Assembly (NCBI GenBank): GCA_030407315.1
Contig: JALQPE010000547.1
Location: forward strand, 1-25,973
Reading direction: 5' to 3'
From: Asparagopsis taxiformis
Taxonomy: Eukaryota; Rhodophyta; Florideophyceae; Bonnemaisoniales; Bonnemaisoniaceae
Length of the DNA stretch: 25,973 nucleotides
The position numbers were made by a program, and so were the translations under genes. The notes under the pieces are model-generated. The model saw nothing but the letters and a program-made list of their open reading frames with translations. It did not search any database and had not been told where the DNA came from. This document shows positions 8,420-17,600 of the stretch, piece after piece; the first letter of the stretch is position 1; every line of letters starts with the position of its first letter.

Positions 8420-11400
8420 ATGACGAATAAGCGCAGGCGCAACAGCAATCCGATCGTTGACGACGCAACCGTGCCAATTCTGCGCGAACCCGCTAGCCCT
8501 TGGGAGGATTCTAGTGACATGGGTACACGTCGAAACGTAGGTCGCGCCGCCCGCGAAACTACTCTCGCTGGCAAAGACTTCCTCCGCCTCTTGCTGGATT
8601 TGTTCGCCCACTCAAGTTTCGCAGACTTGACGGACAAGCCGGGAGGTTTCACATACGCGGACCTTGGCGCTTGGGTTGCGCAGGGCACGGAAGAACAATT
8701 TCTGGCGCTGCAAGGTCGACTCAGCATGGCCTTCAGCGGTCGTTCGAAGAATGCTGGAGTCGAGGCGGATGTTGCCGAAATCGTCATGGCAGAGATGAAC
8801 GTTGAGCGAGCCAAGCAGATTGTTCGTCTGGCATTACCGATTGCCGAGTTTTCAAGACAGGATGAGCGTATCGGGCAATGGGTTGAGCACTGCATCCTTT
8901 CTGGGATCGTGCCGCAGACCTTCCTTATTGGATGTAACATGCTTCCTTCGCCACTACAGGCGCCGCAGCGCGGGGAACCAAGCGCCTTCGTTCTTGCTCC
9001 ACCGGAAACGTTCGAGGTATTGATGTATTTCCAAGCGTTGTCTATCATCCGAAATCACAACAAGAACCTGCCGCGTCGCCGAATAGGCGACGCGGCCGAG
9101 GAGGGGAACGAAGCCGCACGCGTCCCAGCCCATCGGAAAAGCACTAATCGAGCTTGTTACGTGGTTCAAGTTTTATACCATGCTTGGACCGATGTGGCCT
9201 TCGCCGCAAAGTTTTCCAGCTTCGAAGAGTTGATGGCGCCGTACATCATTTTCGACAGCAGTGAGCATTGGTTTGACGTGCTCGATGAAGGTCTATTCGC
9301 ACCGATAGAGCAGAAGCTAGATCTCTACCACGACAAAGCTCCCCTATCTCATCCTGATGGATATGGTGGAAAAGTAGAGACAAGAACCAGTGCGCAGCAC
9401 AGTGTATTTAGGGACCTTGTGAGGAAGTTCTTCGACCGGTTGCAGTTTCTTATCGTCAACCCGGACCTGTACACCTGGCCGGAGTCCGACCGCTGGGGGG
9501 CGCTGGAAATATACTTGTCAAGCGGAAATCCGGACAAGCTGCCAGCGTACTTTGACACCCTCGACGAAGACGTTATGGCTGTCCTCCGCCCGGCACCACA
9601 AGCCGCGGACGCAGAAAAGGTCCCCAAGCCGGTTGATGACACTCCCACTCGTCGCAACACAGGAGGGAGAGGTTTGGTTCCGTCGACAAGACACACAACC
9701 AGGCTTCAACTTGGACCTGGGAGGACCAGTCTTACTGCCCAAGGGCCGTCTCCCCCGTCACCGTCACCCCATGCGACAGAAGAGCAGGAAAGTGAAGGGC
9801 AGGCTCTCGCAAAGGACTTTCTTTCGAAAATGAGTCAGTATTGCCGGGTGTACGACGTCCCTTTCGAAGATTTGGTCAGTGCCGACGAGAGCCGAGAACA
9901 CGTGCCCATCACGGGCAACGTTCAGCTCATTCTGACTGATCCGCCCTACAATGTTCGTCGTAAGAGGAACGATTCCAACTCTTCGTACGACAGGCTAACT
10001 GCAGAAGATATGCAGGCTAGCATCGAAGTGTTTGACGAGCTGTTGCGCCCCGGTGGCCACGGCATCGTGTTCTGCTCCGTTTTGCAGTTCTACGAATGGT
10101 TCCATTACTTGGAAACGTACAAAGGACCGCAGTCAGAAGGCCCAACCGATGCTGCTGCCAGTGATGACGGGTCGGATGAAGAAGAGGTTACGTCCATGAA
10201 TTCGGACTCCGAAGCATCGCAGCACAGTGGCGAAGAAAGTGCGGATGAGGAGGAGGAGGAGGACGAGGAGGAGGAGGACGTCGTTCGGAATTCAGTTTTC
10301 TTCGTTGACGAGGTACCTCTGTTGTTTGTCCGACTACCTGGGCACCTCTATCAAATGCCGGGGCGGAAGAGGTACCAACGCATGAACATGGCAGAGGTCG
10401 CTATCCACTTCTGGAAGCGAGGTGTTCCGTTCAAGACTGGAAGCGAGATGGTGGCCTATAGGAACCACGGATACATGGACGGCACGTACCCGGCGTGGTG
10501 CAACGTCACCATCAATATGCCCGCCATCGATTCGAATGAGATGGTGTGGCGAACAAGGAGCACAACCGGTGCTACGGTCAGAGTTCGTGCAGAGCAGAAG
10601 AGCGTCGCTCTCATGATGGAGTTGATCAGCCAGCATTCACAGCCTGGTGATATTGTTGTCGATCCATTCTCTGGCACTTTCGCAACGGGAAAAGCAGCTA
10701 TGAGCTTGCCTGAGCACCGTGTTTTCGTCGGCAGTGACATGGACAAATTGTGTGTGGCACGATCGCTTCCAAAGCTGTGTGCAGTCATGTCACGTGTAAT
10801 TCTTTCAAACAACACTGACATGAGGGTCACGACAGAAGCGAAACAGAGTGCTGAGAAGTTCTTGGCGTCCCCCTCTGTCACGATGCGTACGCAGAGGGAA
10901 CGCAGGATCATCGAACCCCCACCTGGCCTTCCCCTGTACCAGAGGTTCCCGAAATATATTCGGCAGTACCTCTGGCAGCTGTGCCCAGAGTCGATTGCGT
11001 CGCACGAGCACATGGAAAAACCGGTACATTATTGGCCACCTTCCCTGCGCCGCTGGTTGCAAACTGAAAACCCTCGCGTGATGCGGGCACACGATTGTGT
11101 TGCGAAAAAATTGAGCGTTCGACCATCGCTGATTAAGCATCCAAATGCAGGAAGAGGGCTCTTCGCTGAACAGACATTTAATGTTGGCGACGAAGTATGT
11201 GCATACTACGGAACTGTTGTGTACTCTGATATGAGCAAGGAGTCGATGAGGTTCGCGTACGGAGAGGGTCACATGGCGATAACGAAGGAAACATTCTTGA
11301 TGTATGCCATCAAGCTGTATGCAACAGCGGAGGACGACGAAAACATCGAGCATCCAATTTGGATTGTTCCGGCTCCGTTCTGTTCGGCGCAGTTCATCAA

Positions 11401-11623
11401 CGACCCGCGGTATTTGCGAGGTGAGGACACTCCGGCGGAAGACACCAGGCGGATGGCCAACGTCGAGTTTGTCGAGAACTACAGCAGCGGTTCGACGGGG
11501 AAGAAGCTCAAGGCGAAGGACCTAGAAAATCCGAAGATCATTGTAGTACGTGCAATCCGCGATATCCGTCCGGGGCAGGAGCTCTACGTTCATTATGGGA
11601 CAGCGTTTAGAGCATGGAATTAG
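8420..11623 (+). CDS. Fusion of amino-DNA methyltransferase and SET-domain protein
   Basis: Single ORF of 1067 codons from an ATG with A at -3. Residues 1-460 are unrecognised, with a proline/serine-rich linker near 400-455. Residues about 470-800 form a DNA methyltransferase: motif IV is TDPPYN at 506-511 and the motif I-like segment VDPFSGTFATG is at 747-757, followed by GSDMD at 771-775. The order IV before I marks the beta class; DPPY usually indicates N6-adenine (less often N4-cytosine) methylation of DNA. A very acidic insert (about 580-620) separates the two motifs. Residues about 895-1062 look like a SET domain: GRGLFA 911-916, YYG 929-931, QFINDPR 991-997 where many family members have NHSC, and ELYVHYG 1054-1060, suggesting protein-lysine methylation. 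The fusion suggests coupled DNA and histone marking (inference). Both catalytic motifs look intact. It is divergent from the ParB-dioxygenase gene and bracketed by inverted repeat copies 5 and 6. Confidence 0.88.
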   Translation: MTNKRRRNSNPIVDDATVPILREPASPWEDSSDMGTRRNVGRAARETTLAGKDFLRLLLDLFAHSSFADLTDKPGGFTYADLGAWVAQGTEEQFLALQGRLSMAFSGRSKNAGVEADVAEIVMAEMNVERAKQIVRLALPIAEFSRQDERIGQWVEHCILSGIVPQTFLIGCNMLPSPLQAPQRGEPSAFVLAPPETFEVLMYFQALSIIRNHNKNLPRRRIGDAAEEGNEAARVPAHRKSTNRACYVVQVLYHAWTDVAFAAKFSSFEELMAPYIIFDSSEHWFDVLDEGLFAPIEQKLDLYHDKAPLSHPDGYGGKVETRTSAQHSVFRDLVRKFFDRLQFLIVNPDLYTWPESDRWGALEIYLSSGNPDKLPAYFDTLDEDVMAVLRPAPQAADAEKVPKPVDDTPTRRNTGGRGLVPSTRHTTRLQLGPGRTSLTAQGPSPPSPSPHATEEQESEGQALAKDFLSKMSQYCRVYDVPFEDLVSADESREHVPITGNVQLILTDPPYNVRRKRNDSNSSYDRLTAEDMQASIEVFDELLRPGGHGIVFCSVLQFYEWFHYLETYKGPQSEGPTDAAASDDGSDEEEVTSMNSDSEASQHSGEESADEEEEEDEEEEDVVRNSVFFVDEVPLLFVRLPGHLYQMPGRKRYQRMNMAEVAIHFWKRGVPFKTGSEMVAYRNHGYMDGTYPAWCNVTINMPAIDSNEMVWRTRSTTGATVRVRAEQKSVALMMELISQHSQPGDIVVDPFSGTFATGKAAMSLPEHRVFVGSDMDKLCVARSLPKLCAVMSRVILSNNTDMRVTTEAKQSAEKFLASPSVTMRTQRERRIIEPPPGLPLYQRFPKYIRQYLWQLCPESIASHEHMEKPVHYWPPSLRRWLQTENPRVMRAHDCVAKKLSVRPSLIKHPNAGRGLFAEQTFNVGDEVCAYYGTVVYSDMSKESMRFAYGEGHMAITKETFLMYAIKLYATAEDDENIEHPIWIVPAPFCSAQFINDPRYLRGEDTPAEDTRRMANVEFVENYSSGSTGKKLKAKDLENPKIIVVRAIRDIRPGQELYVHYGTAFRAWN
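10249..10279 (+). repeat. GAG/GAC trinucleotide run inside the methyltransferase gene
   Basis: An almost pure run of GAG and GAC codons encodes the Glu/Asp-rich insert at about residues 610-620, between methyltransferase motifs IV and I. It is a simple-sequence expansion in frame, probably a disordered acidic loop. Confidence 0.8.
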
Positions 11624-11654
11624 GGTCACGAAAGATGTTTTCATTTCGACTACA

Positions 11655-11660
11655 AATAAA
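11655..11660 (+). promoter_or_regulatory. Candidate polyadenylation signal AATAAA
   Basis: AATAAA lies 32 bases after the TAG stop of the methyltransferase-SET gene, a suitable position for a poly(A) signal. The 180 bases from here to repeat copy 6 hold nothing else I recognise. Confidence 0.5.
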
Positions 11661-11840
11661 GCTACGTTCCAGAGTTGAAGTATATCATATAATGCAGCAT
11701 GTCCAGCCACCATTACTCCAGGGTGAAACCTATTGAGCAGTACTCGCCTGTCAAAAACCAATCGTTCACACTCTAGATGCACTTCGTCCGAGCAGTGAAC
11801 CTGACTGCTTGGATGCTGTTATGCGTGCAGATGCAAAATA

Positions 11841-12049
11841 CACGACCAAGTTGAAATGGACGCCCGGTGGATGTCCAGCTCAGTTGCATTGCTGTCCGGC
11901 CCAGAAATTCTACAATTCAGGGCAGAAAAAAATATTGCAAAAAACATCGATTTGGGCGGTCGATTGTGCCGTACGGCACACCCCCATCTCAAAAACATGT
12001 TCACATGTGCATGTTTTTGAGAATAGCCCAAATTTTAATTCAAATCAGG
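11841..12049 (-). repeat. Palindrome-rich dispersed repeat, copy 6 (inverted, full length)
   Basis: The only copy in reverse orientation. On the minus strand it reads from CCTGATTTGAATT (12049) to TTGGTCGTG (11841), with all four hairpins. With copy 5 it forms an inverted pair around the methyltransferase-SET gene, both 5' ends facing outward. The 233 bases from here to the coiled-coil gene show no recognised feature. Confidence 0.9.
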
Positions 12050-12282
12050 ACGTCTTCCGGACATAGGGGTGCTCGCGGCCTAGCTCTACAGCTGTAATTG
12101 TACCTCATTAAATACTGTTGATGACTGCCTACCGTATACAATCTGGGCTGTTGGCGTATTATCCGGTACTTGACCTGACCTGAACGTTCATCGCAGACCG
12201 TTGTGGTTACCGACACTATACAGCAATCTTTTTTGTATCTCGTGCAACTCAATCGTTCCATCGCTTCCGGGAAAGCTTCATT

Positions 12283-12687
12283 ATGCCGCCGCGTATTGCG
12301 AAGAAAGCTCCAAAGCCTCCGGGCCTCCAGAAAACCCGGTCAGCAGCTGCTGTATCGAGTGCCCGACAATCCCGTGCGAAGAAGCGGTCTGGGCCTACCG
12401 GCAGCATTGAACCGCGGTCCGGTAGTCGCAAGACGGACCGGCGCAGAACTGGGGATCCGCAGCGAGAAAGTGAGGAAGGAGGAACGGCGCGGAGAGAGAT
12501 GGGGCTTGACCGAGGCAAGCGTGCTCGCAGGGACAGTGAACATCATGATGATGACATGATAGTGGCTCAAAACATGTTGGAATTGCGGCAGAGTGCTATG
12601 GCAAAGGTAGTTCCTCCCGGGTTGGCAGATGCGGAGGTGCTGCAGACGGAGTCCCAGCCGGGGGTTCCGAGACACTGGAGGCTGTGA
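12283..12687 (+). CDS. Basic N-terminal part of coiled-coil protein (separate frame)
   Basis: 134-codon ORF starting at an ATG. It is rich in Lys, Arg, Ser and Pro and contains an NLS-like cluster, KRARRDSE, then a His/Asp stretch. It overlaps the open frame of the next ORF: that frame is free of stops from 12555, so 12555-12687 is open in both. The two ORFs are therefore probably one gene joined by a short intron, or interrupted by a one-base error or mutation. A G5 run at 12660-12664 and the GT at 12607 with AG at 12643-12644 (38 nt, frame-restoring, but short and without an evident branch site) are candidates. Function is unknown. Confidence 0.55.
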   Translation: MPPRIAKKAPKPPGLQKTRSAAAVSSARQSRAKKRSGPTGSIEPRSGSRKTDRRRTGDPQRESEEGGTARREMGLDRGKRARRDSEHHDDDMIVAQNMLELRQSAMAKVVPPGLADAEVLQTESQPGVPRHWRL

Positions 12688-12704
12688 CCCCCACTGCGCC
12701 AACT

Positions 12705-14567
12705 ATGCCGAGTACATCAGCCCCAGCAGGTAATGCAGTCAGGGACCCGAGGATAGCGGCAAGGGATGTTGTTTCTGAGCAACGTTCACAGGATGCCAAC
12801 TATCATCGGCGGTCAGGTGGTACTGAGGGGAGAGAGCAGCCGGAGTGCGGGCCTCGTCACAACAGACTGTCATTGGTGCCAAATATGCGCGTAACGCCCC
12901 CGCGACGTCAGGCTATTGGCGATGGAGGACATCATATTCCCGATAGCGTGGGAGATGGGGGGACGGTGAGGGCAGAGAGGTTGCATCCGCCGGAATCCAT
13001 CGATTTAATGGCGAGTCGCATCAATGCGCAGAAGAAGAAGATCGCGGAGCTGGAAAAAAAAGTGTTTAGCCAGGACATAGCAAACAAGGCGCTCACCACG
13101 GAGATAGTTGCGTTGGAGGCTAAGGTGAAGACTCTGCAGGCGGAAAATGCCAGCCTTACTGCAATTGCGAGAACAGGTAGAATCAGTGATCACGGTGGCG
13201 GTAAGTCGAAAATACAGAAAGCCATTCCTGTGAAATACCTTGGAGTTCTTAGGGCGGTTGAGGAAAACCTGACAAAGTGGTGCAAGAACGAGACTATGGA
13301 GCTGGACCCTATAGCGGAACAAACGCAGAGACGTTGGACTGGACGTACCATCGAGGTAGAGCCGGTAGAAGGGGCACTTTGGAGCGAAAACGGTGTAGGA
13401 TATATTGCTACCCCTCCGGGCTATATCATCAAGAATCTGCAGTGGTATACACCTTCGTACAGGGACGAGAGTGATCTGCTGAATGACTTGGTGCGACACG
13501 TACTGCGTCAAAGTCCGTGGTGTGATGTGTTTTCCGATGAGGAGCAGCGTGTGTGCTGTCAAGAGGCTGTGGCGGGGAGCAAGGAATTGAAAGTGAAGGT
13601 GACGCAGAAACTGTCCGACGTGATGAGTGCACGGAAGCGTAATGCGAGGGACAGATTGTTCGGTTCGCTGGGGTACACGAAATTAATGTCTAGATGCACG
13701 ATGCTGACGACGCGAGCTGAGATGGACGAGCGAGAGGAACAAAAGCGCGAAGCGTCTGAGAAGCTTTTGAAACGGGAAAGTAACGGTGATTTGGATATGG
13801 GGAGGTGGCGAACGGCACCGTTCTCAGAGCTGCGATACAGCAAAGGCTTGGTTCCTGACAGCTTCGAAATGGAAGTGAATGGTGATGCATGGTTTAACAA
13901 CCGAGTAGCTGTGAATGTGCTGGACATCTTCAGGGGTTATTCGATACGACCAGAACAAGTAATGGACATAGAGACGAGCATACTAACGCTGGCGCGCCTG
14001 GATGCTTGGCTAGTGACTACTGTGGAGTGTTTGGATGAACCGAAGGGGAAAGGAGGTGCACGGCAGAAGGAGTTTACAAGGCGGTACAGTCAATATGTGG
14101 GGGTAGCTTTTCAGCAATTAGTTGGTATGGTGGTGTACTGCATGTCTTGTCTCCAAGGCTCGCAAGCAAGGGAAGAAACGGACGTTGTCGAGAGCGAACA
14201 GCGGACTAGTGCACAGTCACGGCATGTGTTTGCAAGCCGTACTGTGACGAGAGAGGCTGTTGAAGTGTGGCAAAGCGGAGAGGGGTCTGGAATTGTTCAT
14301 GTCGTTGATGATGTAAACCGCTGCTCATCACTTGTTCTAGTGTCCGAGGATTGGATTCAATCGCATATTACGTCAAACCTCGGTGCTGTAATGGATTGTG
14401 TGATTGCGCAAGGACTAATTGGCGCAGAACTTTTCGTCGTTGACCCATATGCTGGACACCTGAGTGCAAACCTGAATGTCGAAATCAATGCCCCACAGTA
14501 TGGGGGCATGGAGCGGCGCCATGCAGCCACTGCTGATAACGGTTTTGGCGTAATGGAGGATGGTTGA
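12705..14567 (+). CDS. Unrecognised coiled-coil protein, C-terminal part
   Basis: First ATG of a long frame that opens at 12555; GTG at 12684 is also in frame. About 620 residues. A heptad-patterned coiled coil is encoded at about 13008-13163 (segments KKKIAELEKKV and VALEAKVKTLQAENASL), suggesting oligomerisation. The remaining 460 residues look globular, with mixed helix and strand, several Cys and no motif I can name. It is convergent with the zinc-finger transposase gene, with only 77 bp between the two stop codons. Position beside a transposase makes an accessory transposition protein plausible, but no sequence feature proves that. Confidence 0.65.
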   Translation: MPSTSAPAGNAVRDPRIAARDVVSEQRSQDANYHRRSGGTEGREQPECGPRHNRLSLVPNMRVTPPRRQAIGDGGHHIPDSVGDGGTVRAERLHPPESIDLMASRINAQKKKIAELEKKVFSQDIANKALTTEIVALEAKVKTLQAENASLTAIARTGRISDHGGGKSKIQKAIPVKYLGVLRAVEENLTKWCKNETMELDPIAEQTQRRWTGRTIEVEPVEGALWSENGVGYIATPPGYIIKNLQWYTPSYRDESDLLNDLVRHVLRQSPWCDVFSDEEQRVCCQEAVAGSKELKVKVTQKLSDVMSARKRNARDRLFGSLGYTKLMSRCTMLTTRAEMDEREEQKREASEKLLKRESNGDLDMGRWRTAPFSELRYSKGLVPDSFEMEVNGDAWFNNRVAVNVLDIFRGYSIRPEQVMDIETSILTLARLDAWLVTTVECLDEPKGKGGARQKEFTRRYSQYVGVAFQQLVGMVVYCMSCLQGSQAREETDVVESEQRTSAQSRHVFASRTVTREAVEVWQSGEGSGIVHVVDDVNRCSSLVLVSEDWIQSHITSNLGAVMDCVIAQGLIGAELFVVDPYAGHLSANLNVEINAPQYGGMERRHAATADNGFGVMEDG

Positions 14568-14644
14568 AATTAGTGCAGTAAATGTGACGTTGACTAGAAG
14601 GTTTATCATGTAGTACATTATCAATAGAGTGCTGCGATTTAGAT

Positions 14645-17600
14645 TTATTCTTCTTCATTATCATCTGTGAATTGGTAATCAGTGTTGGTGTAGAAGCGGT
14701 TGAGATAGAAACGGTGGTCCGACCAGTGCATTTGTTTCGTAAATGGCTTGACTGGAAAGTTACTTCGTACGATGTGCACGGTGCCAGATATAGTAGATGC
14801 AGGAATGAGGTCAAACCAAGGACCACCTGCACTGTGGGATGCAGTGTCATTGCTGTCAACGGATCCGTTGTCCGGGTCCCATGTGGACCACTTTAAACAA
14901 ATGCACCCAAGTGATTTTTCCACAGCGGTTTTTGGGGCAAAGCAGGTCATATACTGAACGAAAGCGAGTTCTACAGGTTGAAACAGGTTTGGAGACTGCA
15001 GGCGTACCAGTGCCAGGACGCGCCCTACCCATATGGTTCTGTAGTCATCGGCAGTTCCGGAGATGACGACAAAGGAGTACTGCGATCTCTTTGCGGGGCC
15101 GAATGATGAAGTTGCAAAGACGCGCTGCTGCTTGTGCCTCGACACGTTTGTGGGGCGAAGCATGCCACTGTGCGGGTCAAAGTCGTCGGCATCTGGGACG
15201 TACCCTCCCATGACGTAGGCGGACTTTACCACGGTGACGGAAATGTCCATGTCATGTATTGGAGGGCCTTCTGCCGTGGCGCGCAGTCTAGCGAGGGTGA
15301 GGAACGCTTGTGCAGCTGTGTCACCGAGTTGCTGGAATAGCGTTATGGTGCCAGACGGGAACGAGGAGTTGTGCAGAGGCAAAAGAGTGGCAGGATCGGG
15401 CTGTCCGTCGATATCTGCAACGAGGAGGGTTGCATCGGGCAGCAGGGAGGCAAAGTCGTGCAGTGCAACGGTGAATCCGTCGCGAACGAGTACTGCACCG
15501 TCTGTGGGCGATATCATGCGTGCGTTTCCCAATGTGTTCGATGGGGTGTGACCAGTTGGAGTGGCCAAGGAGAATTCCATGTGGCGAATAGTCTCTTCCA
15601 TGGCTGTGGAGCGCCTTCGAGAGGTTTTCCTATAACTCTGTTTGAACAGAAGATGCGAGTGTTCGTAGGGGCCTGCATCAATGTGTTCCAGGGCGCCATA
15701 TCTCTGCAAGTCACCGGGAAGATGGTCTAGAAGATGGAACTTGAAAGTTTTGAGACCTGTGGTGTGGAATGGGCCGAGGGTGGAGAGCATTGATTGTTTG
15801 AAATAGGAAATGGAGTTCTGGAGGCTTTCTAGTTCGGCGGCAGTCCAGTGCTTGATGCGACCGCGTTTCATGACCCATGCGACGAGGTCAGAGTATTGCG
15901 TGCAGATGGAAGTGAGGGGGGCTGTATCTACTTCGTCACAGCATGTGTCAATGAATGCTGCGATGAAAGGGAACACCATGTCGACATGGTGATAGTCTTT
16001 GGCTGCGAGCATGCCGCGTATGCCGTCCTCCGTGAAGAGGCCGTTCAAATTGGTGCCCTTCTCACCCTTGGAGAAGTCGACATGAAGACCGGTGATGTAG
16101 TAGTCGCGTTCGATAGCGGACAGAATGCTGTTTGAGCCGGCGAGGATGGATTTTTTCACCTTCTTGAAGGTGCGAGGTGTCCCGGAATGGGAGGCAGTGG
16201 TGGTGAGGTCTGGGGAGCTGAGGCGGTGGACAATGCACTGTTTGATGAGCTTTGAGATGCCGAGGTGGAGATTGTGCAGAGGCTCGAAGGAGAAAATGTT
16301 GTAGGGGTCTAGGGGACTGTTGGTGGGTAAAAGAGCGGTCGATTCGAGGACAGAGTGTTGTTCGAGGAGGGAGAGAGCTTCGAGCGGAGCAGTTGTATGC
16401 TCCTGAGCGCTCTCTTGGCGTGCAGAGCGTGTATCATCGAGGGAGCGGGGCTGGTGTGGCGCGCTGGATTCAAGTTGAGTGGCGGGGATGTAGCAGCGGT
16501 GGCAGGGATGTGTGGTGGTAGTGCTGTTGCGAGTGCATGACAGCTCTTTGGCCTCTGGAAAGTCGCAGCAATAATTGGCTAGGATGGGAAAGCATTGGCG
16601 GGCAGTTGCAGTGGAGTCTGTGCAGGGGAACCCGGAAGAGAACGCGGTGGATAGGGACGAAAACACTTTTTCGAGTGCTTTATGAAGAATATCAATTTTG
16701 CGAGCGCGACTAGCAGAACTAGAGGTTGTCGGCATTTCATCACCGAACAAGGCGTTGGACGAAGGGTTAACAATGTACGGAAGATACCCGACGATGGTGA
16801 GGCCGGTACGGATGCAGTGGCGACGGAGGGGGGCGGAGAAGTTGAGCAGTGTGACGTGTATGGGGTATGCGACGATTGCGGAGCTCTTGAGGCTTGTGCT
16901 GCTCTTGTCGGAGTACACTTGGAGGAGGCCGGCAAAGGAGGAAGCGGTGGGATCATTTTCCTCTGCCCATACGACCTGTGGATCTTCCGAGAGCTGCACG
17001 CGCTGTCTAGTAACCTGGTGCAGCGTTTTCGCGAATTCTGTGTGTAGGGGATGAGAAAATATTGCGGTGCCGTCTGGGGCGGTCTGTGGGGAGGGGTGGA
17101 AGAGAGTATTTTGGTCGTTAGCCAGTGCTAACTGCCTGCGGAGCATGTCGACTGGGTCGCGGAGGTACAGCTGTGCCGAGTACTTACCAGTTTTGTCTGG
17201 AATGATGTGGCTCTTGTAACCTTCGGTGCGGAAATGTGTTTCGACCATGGAAGCGGTAACGTGGCGACATTCTTCTACGGTGCGAACGGCGCTGTTGAAC
17301 TTTTCTAGGGAGAATGCGGGGTCTTGTAGGATGGTGATGACTTCGCTCACGCGGCCAGCGCCGGCCTTGTACTCGAGGGTTGTGAGACTGGCGGCGAGGG
17401 ATTGCACGAGGAGGTCTGCGCGGGAGGGGGTTGAGGTTGGTGGCAGTGAAGCGTCACAGGGTGAGTCGCTGGAGGAAGCACGACCAGATTCTGGGTCTGG
17501 GGAGCTGGGTTGCGGGGAATCATGGTCGCCGTTTCGAGCAGGCTCATGGGTGACGGCAGGGACACGAGCGTTGTTGAAATGTTGGGGAGAGGGGTTGAAA

